In this document: positions 63,603-64,000 of the stretch, piece by piece
Numbering within the stretch: the stretch's first letter is position 1
Layout of the letters: every line of letters starts with the position of its first letter
Assembly (NCBI GenBank): GCA_029204225.1
Contig: CM055094.1
Coordinates: forward strand, 25,134,541 to 25,198,540
Direction of reading: 5' to 3'
From: Diphasiastrum complanatum
Lineage: Eukaryota > Streptophyta > Lycopodiopsida > Lycopodiales > Lycopodiaceae
Length of the DNA stretch: 64,000 nucleotides
Notes under the pieces: generated by a model
What the model was told of the DNA's origin: nothing
Databases searched by the model: none
Seen by the model: the letters and a program-made list of their open reading frames with translations, nothing else
Translations under genes and position numbers: made by a program

Positions 63603-64000
63603 GTTGCAATGACCTGATCTTCTCTTTGAACATGTTCCAATGCACCTAGCACTCTCTTGAAAATCAACAAATTAAACTCATTTTCTCTCTTCTAACAATC
63701 CTAGCACATAGAATGTTGATTTCTTGATCATAATAGATCTAAACACGATATGATGAACTTTTGCTAACACCTAAGATTGAAACACACTCTTGAAAAAGTC
63801 CAACAACTTAAAATCAAGAGATCTTATCAAATTTAGAGTTCTTCCAAAAATGCAAAATATTGAATCAAGCAAAAACTATATGCAAAAGCTAGAATCTTGA
63901 TGCATCATCTTCTAGAATGTAACATTTACTATCATGAGCAATTTTTATCTGCACATTCCAGTAAGTGGTTTAAAAAATCGACTTACTTTAAGTGATTTGA
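63603..64000 (-). other. Probable leader of the copia element
   Basis: Noncoding AT-rich sequence upstream of gag. No TGGTATCAGAGC-type primer-binding site is seen before the window ends. Confidence 0.45.

Overview
This is nuclear DNA from a land plant, most likely a flowering plant. It carries two spliced genes with GT-AG introns that hold large numbers of retroelements, several plant-type LTR retrotransposons primed by initiator tRNA-Met, a Helitron-type relic, tRNA-headed short retroposons and long GA/TG microsatellites. Nothing in it looks prokaryotic, organellar or viral, and there is no CRISPR array or rRNA gene. The species cannot be read from the sequence.

Layout. 1-5.5 kb: AT-rich sequence with two very long GA arrays, an 84-bp tRNA-headed retroposon with perfect 15-bp target duplications, and a minus-strand Helitron Rep relic. 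6.4-12.4 kb: a minus-strand LTR element without coding capacity, with an LTR of about 0.95 kb and a primer-binding site. A second, partial copy lies at 31.3-34.8 kb. 12.8-23.1 kb: an intact nine-exon gene for the USP39/Sad1-type U4/U6.U5 tri-snRNP protein (541 aa). Its 5.5-kb intron 2 holds a two-exon antisense alpha/beta-hydrolase fragment. 23-31 kb: intergenic sequence with scrambled copia pieces, a copia LTR with primer-binding site, and a 51-bp truncated retroposon. 34.9-42.0 kb: a decayed plus-strand Ty3 gag-pol that runs directly into the RT-RNase H-LTR end of a copia element. 42.1-43.9 kb: a minus-strand copia relic.

45.0-58.2 kb: an intact five-exon gene for a small DUF2062 membrane protein (188 aa). 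Its second intron is about 10.5 kb and houses a minus-strand chromovirus. That chromovirus was itself hit twice: by a 918-bp solo LTR (duplication AAAGG) in RNase H, and by a complete 404-bp TRIM (duplication AAGCG) in gag. The TRIM is the most unusual item in the window: each 144-bp LTR contains a 72-nt tRNA-like sequence that folds as a near-complete cloverleaf with A and B boxes. The same intron also holds a copia 3' end with an LTR. 60.9-64 kb: a fold-back repeat, another microsatellite and a minus-strand copia gag-pol relic that runs towards the window edge.

Only the two spliced genes appear functional. USP39 acts in spliceosome assembly in the nucleus. The DUF2062 protein is an uncharacterised membrane protein. 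They are not functionally linked. The other coding-like sequence is transposon-derived or a gene fragment and carries stops, frameshifts or lost catalytic residues.
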